64,000 nucleotides of DNA from Sphingomonas sp. Leaf9 (GCF_001421355.1 NZ_LMKC01000001.1:186001-250000); one strand, 5' to 3'; shown: positions 15,280 through 23,893, numbered from the stretch's first letter. Notes: generated by a model not told the origin, from the sequence alone. Numbers and translations: made by a program.

Positions 15280-17944
15280 CCTGCGCTCCTGTCACAATGC
15301 CTTGCCAAACCGCCCCGACCGTCTGCCGCACCGCATCCAGCCGGGCAAGCGCCGTCGGCCAGTCGGGACAGCCAAGCGCGGCCGCCACGATCGGTTGCGT
15401 TGCGTCGGATGGCACCTGTCCGTCAGGTGCGACCAGCCGCATCGTCACCAGCAGGCGGGTCAGGAAATCATGCGCCGACCGCAAGGTGTCGGGCAGCAGC
15501 CCCTCCCCCGCCAGCGCATCGATCGCCGCGCCCAGTTGCGGCACCAGGCCGCGACCGGTCGTAAGTTGCGTGACATGGACGGCGAATTCGAGATCGACGA
15601 GGCCACCCGTGACGAGCTTTGCATCGAGCGGCCCCACGGGCGGTTTATGCCGCGCCATTTCCGCGCGCATCGCGACCGCCTCCGCCGTGACGTCGCGCTG
15701 CGGCCGGTCACCGCCCAGCACCCGCGCGATGATCGCGGCGGCCTGCGCCTGCCCCTCGACCGACCCGACGATCGGCCGCGCGCGGGCAAGCGCCATATGC
15801 TCCCACGTCCACGCATCCTCCCGCTGATAGCGTTCGAACCCCGCGAGCGAGACGACCAGCGGCCCCTGCGCACCCGACGGGCGCAGGCGGGTATCGACTT
15901 CGTAGAGCGGCCCGGAGGCGGTCTGCACCGACAGTGCCGCCGTCAATCGCTGGGCAAGGCGGTTGTAATATAGGACTGCGCCGAGCCGCTTTTCCCCATC
16001 CGATTCCGCTGCAAAATCGCCCGTGAAGCAATAGATCAGGTCGAGGTCCGAAGCATGGGTCAGCGCGCCGCCGCCCAGCCGGCCCAGCGCAAGCACGATT
16101 AGTTCGCTGCCCGGCACATGCCCATGACGCTGCGCGAATTCCGCGATGGTGGCGGCGGCAAGAACCCGCACCGCCGCCTCCGCGACGCGCGCATAGCCCG
16201 CCGCCACCGCAAGCGGGTCGCTGGTGCCTGCCACGACCTGCACACCCAGCATGAAGCGCTTTTCGTTGACGACATCACGGACGCGATCGAGCAGCCGCTC
16301 ATAACCGTCGCCACCGCGCGCCTGCATCTCGGCGGCCAGCGCGTCGACATCGCCGACCGGCTCCAACGCGCGCGCGTCGATCAACGCATCCAGCAGCACC
16401 GCGCGCCGGGCCAGCGCCTCTGCAAGCGTCGGTGCGTGGCACAGGATCGTGCTGAGCAGGCGGGCGAGTGCCGGCTGCGCTTCGAGCAGGCGGAACAGGT
16501 TGATGGCACTGGGCAACCGCGCGAGCATCGCGTCGAGCCGCAACAGCGCGGCCTGCGGATCGGCTGCCGTGGCGAGGCCGGCGACCAGTCCGGGCAGGCT
16601 GTCCTCCAGCGCGGCACGGGCCGCCGGACTGCGCAACGCCGGATACCCCCCACCGCGCCAGTCGGCGATCCGCCGCGCACCCTGCTCACCTGACGCGAAG
16701 CCCAGCGCCTCCAGCCGCTCCGCCAGCGATTGCGCGTCCACCGGCAGGCGCGCGGTGGTCGCCCCGTCGAGCCGGTCATAGATCGCGCCGACCGCCGCGA
16801 CATGTGGCGCCAACAATTCGAGCAGCGCAGCAGCGTCGCCTACGCCGTGCAGCCGCGCTACTCGATCGAGCGCTTCGGGCTGATCGGGGAGGCTGTGCGT
16901 CTGCCGATCGTCGACCATTTGCAGCCGATGTTCGATGGTGCGGAACAGGGTGTAGGCGGCGTCCATCGCGCGGGCTTCGTCGGCGGTGATGCGCCCACTG
17001 GTCGCGAGCGCGGCCAGTGCGTCCCGGGTGGCCGGCGCTCGCAAGGCGGGATCGCGGCCGCCATGCACCAACTGATGCACCTGCGCGAAGAATTCGACCT
17101 CGCGAATGCCGCCGCGTCCGCGCTTCAGGTCATAGCCGGGACCGAATGCCTGTCCCTGCGCATAATGTTCGCGGATGCGGCGAGTGATCTCACGGATCTC
17201 GCCGATCGCGCCGTAATCCAGCGCGCGACGCCACACGAACGGCCGGATCGCTTCCAGAAAGCGATTGCCCAGCGCCAGATCCCCCGCAACGGCACGGGCG
17301 CGAATGAATGCCGCCCGCTCCCACGGCAAGGCCGCCGATTCGTAATAAGAAACGGCGGCGTCGACCGGCAGCGCGATCGGCGTGGCCTCCGGCGAGGGAC
17401 GCAGCCGCAGGTCGACCCGCAGGACATAGCCATCGCCGTCGCGCGACTGGAGCAGTTCGACCGCGCGTCGGGCAATGCGCACCGCCGCCTCCGCCGGCGA
17501 ATCCTTTTCGCGACGGGGCAGGATGACAGGATCGTAGAGCAGGATCGGGTCGATATCGGACGAATAGTTGAGTTCGTGACTGCCCTGTTTGCCAAGCCCG
17601 ATCGCCGCGAAACCGATCAGCTCGGCCCCCGGCGTCCGTTCCTCGATCGCCTGTTCGATCGCGCGGTGCAGCGCATGATCGGCAAAGTCGCTGAGCGTCC
17701 GGGTGACGCGCGTCAGGTCATAGGCACCCGAAAGGTCGGCCAGCGCGACCAGCAGCGCGAGGCGGCGTCGCTCGACCCGCAATTGCCTCGCCAGCGGCAT
17801 ATCCGGTTCGGCGGCCACCGCGGCAAGGACGTCGCCATCAAATCCATCGATGCGGGTAAGGAAGTCCGCTTCGCGATCGATCAGCGTCGACAGGAACGGC
17901 GAACCGGCACGGACGCGCGCCAACAGATCGGACGATAACTGCAT
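15266..17944 (-). CDS. glnE: Bifunctional glutamine synthetase adenylyltransferase/adenylyl-removing enzyme
   Basis: 892 residues from ATG 17944 (897 from ATG 17959), close to the usual ~900-950. It contains two nucleotidyltransferase domains. The N-terminal deadenylylase has 'NYSSDIDPILLYD' and the C-terminal adenylyltransferase has 'THASDLDLIYCF', each with its metal-binding Asp pair. A PII-binding helical region lies between them. GlnE adjusts glutamine synthetase activity to nitrogen status under PII control. It is followed by bcp with overlap. Confidence 0.95.
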   Translation of the reverse strand: MQLSSDLLARVRAGSPFLSTLIDREADFLTRIDGFDGDVLAAVAAEPDMPLARQLRVERRRLALLVALADLSGAYDLTRVTRTLSDFADHALHRAIEQAIEERTPGAELIGFAAIGLGKQGSHELNYSSDIDPILLYDPVILPRREKDSPAEAAVRIARRAVELLQSRDGDGYVLRVDLRLRPSPEATPIALPVDAAVSYYESAALPWERAAFIRARAVAGDLALGNRFLEAIRPFVWRRALDYGAIGEIREITRRIREHYAQGQAFGPGYDLKRGRGGIREVEFFAQVHQLVHGGRDPALRAPATRDALAALATSGRITADEARAMDAAYTLFRTIEHRLQMVDDRQTHSLPDQPEALDRVARLHGVGDAAALLELLAPHVAAVGAIYDRLDGATTARLPVDAQSLAERLEALGFASGEQGARRIADWRGGGYPALRSPAARAALEDSLPGLVAGLATAADPQAALLRLDAMLARLPSAINLFRLLEAQPALARLLSTILCHAPTLAEALARRAVLLDALIDARALEPVGDVDALAAEMQARGGDGYERLLDRVRDVVNEKRFMLGVQVVAGTSDPLAVAAGYARVAEAAVRVLAAATIAEFAQRHGHVPGSELIVLALGRLGGGALTHASDLDLIYCFTGDFAAESDGEKRLGAVLYYNRLAQRLTAALSVQTASGPLYEVDTRLRPSGAQGPLVVSLAGFERYQREDAWTWEHMALARARPIVGSVEGQAQAAAIIARVLGGDRPQRDVTAEAVAMRAEMARHKPPVGPLDAKLVTGGLVDLEFAVHVTQLTTGRGLVPQLGAAIDALAGEGLLPDTLRSAHDFLTRLLVTMRLVAPDGQVPSDATQPIVAAALGCPDWPTALARLDAVRQTVGAVWQGIVTGAQDGNR

Positions 17945-18030
17945 CACTTCCCCCGGCATCGATGCGACGGACTGCGATACCTATCGGTTAAGCGCATGAA
18001 ACGAAACGCTCAAGCGGTCGTTGGAAGGAC

Positions 18031-18207
18031 ATGGCACCGCATGTTCCCTCCCCCGGCAAACGCCCCTTCGCGGGGCAGGTCGTGCGTCCGCCCAATCCGG
18101 GCGACGGCGTGGGTCACGCGCTTCGGCAGGTGTATCGTCAGGATGCGGCATTGCCGACGAACTGGCGGGAGTATCTCCAGTCGCTCGACGATCTGCCCGA
18201 GCAATAA
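18031..18207 (+). CDS. NepR-like small protein (second anti-sigma paralogue)
   Basis: 58 residues, ATG to TAA. Residues 27-35 'VGHALRQVY' and the following 'NWREYLQSLDDL' reproduce the NepR core seen in the second copy at 20196 ('LGNALRAVY' then 'DEMLDLLSKL'). NepR proteins sequester the EcfG sigma factor until phosphorylated PhyR binds them. GGAAGG precedes the ATG with only a 2-nt spacer, so translation may be weak. The gene is convergent with ecfG (stops 7 bp apart) and divergent from glnE. The assignment is from pattern recognition only; the helix-2 sequence is divergent, so partner preference may differ. Confidence 0.68.
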   Translation: MAPHVPSPGKRPFAGQVVRPPNPGDGVGHALRQVYRQDAALPTNWREYLQSLDDLPEQ

Positions 18208-18213
18208 GCGACC

Positions 18214-18849
18214 TCAGCGTTCGCGGCTGAGGTCGTCCACTTCGCCCATGATCGTATCAAGCACGGTCTGGCCATTATTATCAGGCTGTTCCGCGCGCGA
18301 GGGCAGCTTGCCCTCCGTCATCAACGCTTCCAGTGCGACGCGGCCGCGTGCGACACGGCTCTTGATGGTGCCGACTGCCACGTTACAGATTTCGGCAGCT
18401 TCCTCGTACGCGAAGCCACCGGCACCGACGAGGATCAGCGCCTCACGCTGCGGTTGCGGAAGGTGCAGCAGCGCGCGTTGCATGTCGGCCAATTCGACAT
18501 GGCGATCCTGGCTGGCCGGTGCCGCAAGAATGCGGTCGGCCACCAGATCGTCCCACTCGCCCTTAAACCGGGCGCGACGCATCTGGGACAGGTACAGGTT
18601 GCGCAGGATGATGAACGTCCAAGCGCGCATGTTGGTGCCGGCCTGAAACCGCTGGCGCGCGGCCCATGCCTTCAACAGCGTTTCCTGCACCAGATCATCG
18701 GCCAGATCGCGGCTGCCTGACAAGGACCTGCCGAACGCGCGCAGGTGCGGAATGACCTGTGCCAGCTGTTTCTTAAACTCGGGGTCAGGCAACGCGACAT
18801 GCTCCCGCACCTCGCCCGCCACGCCCTCGCTAATATCGGATTCAGTCAT
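18214..18849 (-). CDS. ecfG: ECF sigma factor, EcfG-type (general stress response)
   Basis: 211 residues. Region 2 includes 'SLSGSRDLADDLVQETLLKAW' and 'RAWTFIILRNLYLSQMRRAR'. Region 4 is 'LPQPQREALILVGAGGFAYEEAAEICNVAVGTIKSRVARGR'. This is the ECF15/EcfG pattern. Starting from the ATG at 18849 avoids an upstream extension lacking homology. Clustering with phyR, nepR and the PhyP homologue identifies it as the general stress sigma factor, which recognises GGAAC-N16/17-CGTT promoters. The short C-terminal tail after region 4 is acidic. Confidence 0.92.
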   Translation of the reverse strand: MTESDISEGVAGEVREHVALPDPEFKKQLAQVIPHLRAFGRSLSGSRDLADDLVQETLLKAWAARQRFQAGTNMRAWTFIILRNLYLSQMRRARFKGEWDDLVADRILAAPASQDRHVELADMQRALLHLPQPQREALILVGAGGFAYEEAAEICNVAVGTIKSRVARGRVALEALMTEGKLPSRAEQPDNNGQTVLDTIMGEVDDLSRER

Positions 18850-18963
18850 TCTTATCCGTTCGATACGCAGTCGGCCCGGTGTGGGGCAGACCCGAACATA
18901 GGGTTGGCGTTGGCGGAATGCCAGCCGCTGCGCGCCGGATGGTACGGCGCGCAACGGCGGGGA

Positions 18964-19101
18964 TCAGGTCAGCAGGATGTACGCCATGACCGCGATCGCC
19001 GCGATCAGGGATATCGCCAGCACATAGCGGGTGACCCCGGGCGTTGCGCCGGCCCGCGCCTCGGTGGCGCTGACATGGATGCGGTCATTATCGTCTGCCA
19101 T
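18964..19101 (-). CDS. 45-residue single-pass membrane protein between ecfG and phyR
   Basis: The ORF runs ATG to TGA: a polar acidic start 'MADDNDRIHVSATEARAG', then a single hydrophobic segment from about residue 26 to the end ('YVLAISLIAAIAVMAYILL'). It lies on the same strand as phyR (39 bp downstream of its stop) and upstream of ecfG (114 bp). Its position inside the general stress locus suggests a conserved small membrane protein, but I know no function. It is too short for most gene callers and could be missed. Confidence 0.6.
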   Translation of the reverse strand: MADDNDRIHVSATEARAGATPGVTRYVLAISLIAAIAVMAYILLT

Positions 19102-19140
19102 CGCCTATAAACCCCCGAGGTTCGTTTTGGGTCCGTACCG

Positions 19141-19947
19141 TTATGCGGCCGTTTCCGGCACGGTCGCCTCGTCGAAGAACAGCGCCTGGCTGATCGCTGC
19201 CTTCACCGTCGAGCGCTGGAAGGGCTTCGTGATGAGGAACGTCGGTTCAGGCCGCTCACCGGTCAGCAGGCGTTCGGGGAAGGCAGTGATGAAAATCACC
19301 GGCACGTTGAATTCCGACAGGATATCCTTCACCGCGTCGATACCCGAGCTGTCGTCGGCCAGCTGGATGTCAGCCAGCACCAGCCCCGGCCGGTCCTGCA
19401 TCGCCAGCGCGACCGCCTCGTCGCGGGTTACCGCCACGCCGGTCACGTCATGGCCCAGATCGCGAACGATCTGTTCGAGGTCCATGGCGATCAGCGGCTC
19501 GTCCTCGATAATCATCACGCGCGACCGGGTCTGCTGTTCGATTTCGCGCAGTGCTTCGGCGACTAGTTCCTCGACCTCATCGGGGCTCGCCTCGATCAGA
19601 TAGGCGGCGTCCTCGGTCGTGAAGCCTTCCATCGCGGTCAGCAGAAGCGCCTGACGCGACAGCGGGGCGATCCGGGCCAGCCGCGCCTGCGCGATCGCCT
19701 CGTTATCGGTTCCCGATGCGCTGGCCGCCCCGAATGCCTCGGGCTGGGATGATGCCCAGATCGCCTGGAACGTGCGATACAGTCCCAGCCGGGGATCGAC
19801 CTCGCGCGGAAATTCTTCCGGCGCGGCAACGATCGCTTCCAGCGTCGCACGAACATACTGATCGCCCTCGGTCTGGCTGCCGGTAAGCGCACGGCCATAG
19901 CGCCGGAGGAAGGGAAGGTGCGGCGCGAGCTGCTGTCCGAGCGACAT
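19141..19947 (-). CDS. phyR: PhyR response regulator with sigma-like domain (anti-anti-sigma)
   Basis: 268 residues. The N-terminal EcfG-like sigma domain covers residues 1-120 ('SLGQQLAPHLPFLRRYGRALTG', 'LSRQALLLTAMEGFTTEDAAYLI'). The C-terminal receiver has acidic 'IEDEPLIAMD', phosphorylated Asp193 in 'VLADIQLAD', and 'FITAFP' and 'ITKPF' with its Lys. On phosphorylation the sigma-like domain binds NepR and frees EcfG. I chose ATG 19947, preceded by GGAGAA with a 10-nt spacer. It is divergent from nepR. Confidence 0.96.
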   Translation of the reverse strand: MSLGQQLAPHLPFLRRYGRALTGSQTEGDQYVRATLEAIVAAPEEFPREVDPRLGLYRTFQAIWASSQPEAFGAASASGTDNEAIAQARLARIAPLSRQALLLTAMEGFTTEDAAYLIEASPDEVEELVAEALREIEQQTRSRVMIIEDEPLIAMDLEQIVRDLGHDVTGVAVTRDEAVALAMQDRPGLVLADIQLADDSSGIDAVKDILSEFNVPVIFITAFPERLLTGERPEPTFLITKPFQRSTVKAAISQALFFDEATVPETAA

Positions 19948-20059
19948 GATCAGGTAATTCTCCTTCGGCACGCCACCGGCATTGCCGACGACGCAAATCT
20001 TAAAAACGGCCACGAAACGGCAAGGAGAAGACGCCTCCCCCGAGTTCGCGTCAGGTCAT

Positions 20060-20084
20060 GGAACCAACGAGCGCGTCTTTAGTT
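20060..20084 (+). promoter_or_regulatory. Candidate EcfG-dependent promoter upstream of nepR
   Basis: GGAAC at 20060-20064, then 16 nt and AGTT at 20081-20084. The EcfG consensus known from Sphingomonas is GGAAC-N16/17-CGTT, so one -10 base differs. Autoregulation of nepR and the linked phyP homologue by EcfG is typical of this system. No reverse copy towards phyR was found. Confidence 0.5.
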
Positions 20085-20195
20085 TCATGTCCGCCCAGAC
20101 GCGCCCAGCCAAGGTAGCCTTGAAGCCGTCGGGCACATGATTTGACAGTTTCGTACCGGGAATATGGTCCGGGTATCGGGGGAAGGCATTGCTTC

Positions 20196-20369
20196 GTGAA
20201 GGATGGTGAAAAGGCGGCGCGGCAGTCGAGCGCGAACCCAGCAGCGGCGCCTTCATCGGACAAGAAGGATTCGTCGAACCTCGGCAACGCGCTGCGCGCC
20301 GTCTATCATGACGCCGCGAGCGAGGCCGTGCCGGACGAGATGCTCGACTTGCTGAGCAAGCTGAAATAG
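20196..20369 (+). CDS. nepR: Anti-sigma factor NepR
   Basis: 57 residues from the GTG at 20196, which has GGAAGG 9 nt upstream. An earlier frame start at 20142 lacks homology. The polar N-terminal tail is followed by the NepR core, residues 29-37 'LGNALRAVY' and then 'PDEMLDLLSKL'. It binds and inactivates EcfG and is itself titrated by phosphorylated PhyR. It is divergent from phyR and followed after 10 bp by the PhyP-like kinase gene. Confidence 0.93.
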   Translation: MKDGEKAARQSSANPAAAPSSDKKDSSNLGNALRAVYHDAASEAVPDEMLDLLSKLK

Positions 20370-20379
20370 CTCACAGGGT

Positions 20380-21960
20380 GTGACGACATCCACCCCTGTT
20401 CGGCGGAAGCCGCCGAGTCCGGCCGCCGCCCTGCGCCGTGCGCCCACCGGCGCAAAACTGATGCTTATCCTCAGCGCCGCGCTTTTGCCGCTGGCCCTGA
20501 TTGCCTTGTTCGCTACGTTGCAGACATCGCGGGTCGCCGATGTCGATCTGCGCGCGCGGTTGCGTGTCGCGGCGACGGAAGCGTCACGCGCGCTGGCGAT
20601 CGAACTCGTCGGCGACATGACGGCATTGCGCGTGGCGATGACAGCCATGTCGACCGATCCCGCCAATTCGCCCAGCTGTGCGCGGGTCGAGGGGGTGTTC
20701 GCCCAGCAGACATCGGTCGGCGCGCGGTTCGGCATCTATTCCGCCGATGGCCGGTTGGTCTGCGGCACTGCCATTCCGGTGCGGATGGCCGGAGCGCCCG
20801 ATGCCGGCGGTGTCCGGGCGCAGGTCGTTCCCGATGCCGGGCTAGTGCTCGACATTAGTGGCGTCAGTTCGGCACGGGCGGTTGCGTTTTTCCCGGTCAC
20901 GATGCTCCGCGAACTGGCACAGCCAAGCGGCTTCGCCTCGCCCTATGAAGGCGGCTTGCTGCATGGCACCGATTCCGAGCTGATCCTGTCGCAACTGGCG
21001 GCACAGGGCGGGATCGACCGGCGCGAACGGGTCGACATTCCACTCGGCATCGATGACCTGGCATTTTCCATGGCCGTGCGCCGTGCGCCATTCACGTCGT
21101 CGGCGATCATCGCGATGCTGCTGCCGCTGGTCATGTGGATCGCGGCGACGGGCATCGGCTGGTTCGTGGTCGATCGCCTGCTCATCCGGCCGCTACGTCG
21201 CCTGCGTGACGATATCGAACGCTATCGCCCCGGCTCCCCCATGGCGGACGTCAATCTGGGCGCGGTGCCGGCGCAGGAGATCGCCGATCTGGGCGAGACG
21301 TTCCAGGAACTCACCCATACCGTCGAACGCCACGAACAATCGATGGCCGACGGGCTGGTGCGCCAGACGAAGCTGACGCGCGAAGTGCATCATCGCGTGA
21401 AGAACAACCTGCAGGTCATTGCCAGCCTTATCAATTTTCATGCCCGCAGCGCACACGGCGAAGCAGCGGCCGATGCCTATGCCACCATTCAGCGGCGGGT
21501 CGACGCACTGGCAGTCGTCCATCGGCATCATTATGCCGAGATGGAGGAAAATCGCGGGCTGGAACTGAAATCGGTCATCGGCGAGCTGGCGTCGAACATC
21601 CGGGCCACCGCGTCGGGCACCGCGACCAAGCTCGGCATCACGCTGAACGTTGAATCGGTGCTGGTGACGCAGGATGTCGCGGTCGCGGTGTCGTTCCTGC
21701 TGACCGAGTTGATCGAGCTGGCAGTATCGGTGAACCCGCAGGCGCAGGTCGGCGTCTCGCTGCGCCACGTCGTGGGTACCGACACCGCCGTCCTGCGCAC
21801 GACTTCACCGGCATTGGTCGAGAGCGAGGACCTCGAAGCGCTGATCGCCAGCCGCTATGGCCGGATCATCCTCGGCCTGTCGCGTCAGCTGCGCGCGCCG
21901 CTGCACCATGATCCACTGACCGGGGCCTACGAGATCACCATCGCCGCCCGCGCGGGCTGA
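20380..21960 (+). CDS. phyP: PhyP-like HisKA_2 sensor kinase homologue, probable PhyR phosphatase
   Basis: 526 residues. Membrane segments near 27-48 and 240-262 enclose a periplasmic sensor region with one Cys pair. A HAMP-like linker follows, then the HisKA_2 dimerisation helix 'REVHHRVKNNLQVI' with phosphoacceptor His338. The C-terminal ATPase half is degenerate: the N-box position reads 'TELIELAV' without its Asn, and no D-x-G-x-G motif is visible. In Sphingomonas the PhyP homologue at this locus is a negative regulator of PhyR, so a phosphatase-only role fits. The GTG start lies 10 bp after nepR, consistent with one operon. Confidence 0.85.
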   Translation: MTTSTPVRRKPPSPAAALRRAPTGAKLMLILSAALLPLALIALFATLQTSRVADVDLRARLRVAATEASRALAIELVGDMTALRVAMTAMSTDPANSPSCARVEGVFAQQTSVGARFGIYSADGRLVCGTAIPVRMAGAPDAGGVRAQVVPDAGLVLDISGVSSARAVAFFPVTMLRELAQPSGFASPYEGGLLHGTDSELILSQLAAQGGIDRRERVDIPLGIDDLAFSMAVRRAPFTSSAIIAMLLPLVMWIAATGIGWFVVDRLLIRPLRRLRDDIERYRPGSPMADVNLGAVPAQEIADLGETFQELTHTVERHEQSMADGLVRQTKLTREVHHRVKNNLQVIASLINFHARSAHGEAAADAYATIQRRVDALAVVHRHHYAEMEENRGLELKSVIGELASNIRATASGTATKLGITLNVESVLVTQDVAVAVSFLLTELIELAVSVNPQAQVGVSLRHVVGTDTAVLRTTSPALVESEDLEALIASRYGRIILGLSRQLRAPLHHDPLTGAYEITIAARAG

Positions 21961-21967
21961 CGCGGGA

Positions 21968-22603
21968 TCAGCGCAGGCCGAGCAGCTTGTGCGTCTGCAG
22001 CGACAGGCGCCATTTCGGCCGGTCCATCGCAAAGTCGATCGCAGCGTCGCGGTGGATTTCCTCCATCCCCACCACGTCCATCGGCTGGATCAGGTGGTGC
22101 GCGAAGTTCCACTGCTCGATCGCATCCACGTCGATGCCGTCCTGCGGCCAGACGAGCTTCAGTTCATCACCCTGCCGCTGCACGACCTCGCTACCGGCCT
22201 TGGGACTGATGCAGATCCAGTCGATCCCGGGATGCGCCGCGATCGTGCCATTGCTTTCGATCGCGATGGTAAATCCTGCGTCGTGCAGCGCGGTGACCAG
22301 CGCATCGTCGATCTGCAACATCGGCTCGCCACCGGTCAGCACGACGAAGCGGCGGACGTCACCGCTGCCCCATGAGACGCTCACCGCAGCAACCAGCGCG
22401 TCGGCATCAGCGAACTTGCCCCCGCCCACGCCATCGGTCCCGACGAAATCGGTATCGCAGAAGCGGCAGATCGCCGTGGCACGATCCTGCTCGCGCCCGG
22501 TCCACAGATTGCAGCCGGCAAAGCGCACGAACACCGCGCGACGCCCGGCATGCACCCCCTCCCCCTGCAGGGTCAGGAACATCTCCTTGACGGAATAGGT
22601 CAT
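21968..22603 (-). CDS. queE: 7-carboxy-7-deazaguanine synthase
   Basis: 211 residues, radical SAM enzyme converting carboxytetrahydropterin to carboxydeazaguanine in queuosine biosynthesis. The cluster cysteines are spaced C-x14-C-x2-C ('CNLWTGREQDRATAICRFC'), the extended loop typical of QueE rather than CxxxCxxC. 'LTGGEPMLQ' is the SAM-binding GGE motif. Its start overlaps the queC stop by 4 bp, giving a queC-queE operon. Confidence 0.95.
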   Translation of the reverse strand: MTYSVKEMFLTLQGEGVHAGRRAVFVRFAGCNLWTGREQDRATAICRFCDTDFVGTDGVGGGKFADADALVAAVSVSWGSGDVRRFVVLTGGEPMLQIDDALVTALHDAGFTIAIESNGTIAAHPGIDWICISPKAGSEVVQRQGDELKLVWPQDGIDVDAIEQWNFAHHLIQPMDVVGMEEIHRDAAIDFAMDRPKWRLSLQTHKLLGLR

Positions 22604-23301
22604 AGGCCGGTGTCGGGCCGCTCGGCATAGCGCGTCGGATCAGGCAGCCCCGCCTCGACAAAGCCCCGCGCGCGCAGCCGGCAGCTGTCGCAACGGCCGC
22701 AATGCAGGTCGCCGACCGGGTCGTAGCAGGACCAGCTCATGCCGGCATCGATTCCCAGCCGATCCGCCTCGCGCGCGATATCGGCCTTGGTCATGTGTTG
22801 CAGCGGTGCGTGAATGCGGAACCGGTCGCCCTCCGCACCGGCGCGGGTGGCGAGTTCGGCCAGCCGCTCGAACCCGGCGATGAAGTCCGGGCGGCAATCG
22901 GGATAGCCCGAATAATCGAGCGCGTTGACGCCGATCCACAGGTCCCGCGCGCCCGCCGCCTCGGCCCAGCCGAGCGCCAGGCTGAGGAAGATCGTATTAC
23001 GTGCCGGGACATAGGTGACGGGGATCACGTCCGGCTCGACGCCGCTCTTCGGCACCGCAATCGATGCATCGGTCAGCGCCGATCCGCCAAAGGTCGACAG
23101 GTCGAGCGGCAATACGACATGGCGTTCGGCGCCCAGCGCCTTGGCAATCCGCCGCGCCGCCGCCAGTTCGACCAGATGGCGCTGGTTATAATCGATCGAA
23201 AGCGCCAGCAGCCGGTGGCCTGCCTCTCGCGCCAGCGCCGCCGACACCATCGAGTCCAGTCCACCCGACACCAGCACCACGCTGAGGGGAGTATTCGTCA
23301 T
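22600..23301 (-). CDS. queC: 7-cyano-7-deazaguanine synthase
   Basis: 233 residues. The ATP-pyrophosphatase loop is 'LVSGGLDSMVSAALA', and the zinc-binding cysteines near the C-terminus are 'CYDPVGDLHCGRCDSCRLR'. It makes preQ0 from carboxydeazaguanine, ammonia and ATP. An upstream frame start at 23337 adds 12 residues with no support, so ATG 23301 was chosen. No preQ1 riboswitch was recognised in the leader. Confidence 0.95.
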   Translation of the reverse strand: MTNTPLSVVLVSGGLDSMVSAALAREAGHRLLALSIDYNQRHLVELAAARRIAKALGAERHVVLPLDLSTFGGSALTDASIAVPKSGVEPDVIPVTYVPARNTIFLSLALGWAEAAGARDLWIGVNALDYSGYPDCRPDFIAGFERLAELATRAGAEGDRFRIHAPLQHMTKADIAREADRLGIDAGMSWSCYDPVGDLHCGRCDSCRLRARGFVEAGLPDPTRYAERPDTGL

Positions 23302-23352
23302 GCTGCGCTCGCTAAGCCCTTCGTGCCATAAGGGCAACCGCCCGACAAAGGA

Positions 23353-23374
23353 CGGGCCGCACAGCGGCGGCCCG
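23353..23374 (-). terminator. Hairpin downstream of the exported-protein gene
   Basis: Perfect 8-bp stem CGGGCCGC/GCGGCCCG with a 6-nt loop, between the exported-protein gene (stop at 23455) and queC. Only a short TTT follows on the minus strand, so termination may be weak. Confidence 0.45.
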
Positions 23375-23454
23375 AAGGGGTTCCATGCTTAGGGATCACA
23401 TGCATGCCCGTAAGGACATGTCCTGCTAATATCCGATCGGGGTTAAACATGCGC

Positions 23455-23871
23455 TTAACGGCCGCGCCCGCCGCAACTGCCGACGCGACGCGCCTCGAAC
23501 GCATCGGCGAACGGCATGCCATCGACGATCCCCTCGCTCTCTATCCGCAGCGCACGAGGCGTATCGACATGGATTGTCGTACGGACGTGCCCCGCGCCCG
23601 GACAGGTATAATGGACGGTGGCGATGCGCGGCGTGTCCTCGATCACGAACCGGCTACACTGCGCCGCCCGCAGGCGAAGGCGGAACAGCACGGCGGTGTC
23701 GGCGATGCAGCTTTCGCGCGCCGCCTCCGCCGATCCGGGACTGCGTAGCGACCATTGACCGGTGGCCACCGGCTGCATCGCCATCAGCGACGGCGCGGCG
23801 GCGGGTTGCGCAACCGCTCCCCATGCGATGGCCAGCGCCACCGCCAGCCCCCACCGCAAACTTCCCCCCAT
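23455..23871 (-). CDS. Exported protein, DUF3617-like
   Basis: 138 residues with a signal peptide ('WGLAVALAIAWGAVAQPAAA'). The mature part has four cysteines ('ESCIADTA', 'AAQCSRF', 'HYTCPGAG', 'VGSCGGRG') and alternating beta strands. The spacing resembles DUF3617 proteins of sphingomonads, whose role is unknown. It starts 22 bp after the hslO stop on the same strand and is probably co-transcribed with it. Four Cys suggest periplasmic disulfides. Confidence 0.7.
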   Translation of the reverse strand: MGGSLRWGLAVALAIAWGAVAQPAAAPSLMAMQPVATGQWSLRSPGSAEAARESCIADTAVLFRLRLRAAQCSRFVIEDTPRIATVHYTCPGAGHVRTTIHVDTPRALRIESEGIVDGMPFADAFEARRVGSCGGRGR

Positions 23872-23893
23872 GATGCCTTCCCCCCTGGTCGCG

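Noticed and set aside
23302-23454. Possible preQ1 riboswitch upstream of queC
   Set aside because: No preQ1-I or preQ1-II core recognised; only a short GC hairpin that fits a terminator for the preceding gene.
23442-23459. GTTAA-N8-TTAAC resembling a CtrA box
   Set aside because: The CtrA consensus is TTAA-N7-TTAA; the spacing here is 8, and the right half coincides with the stop codon of the exported-protein gene.
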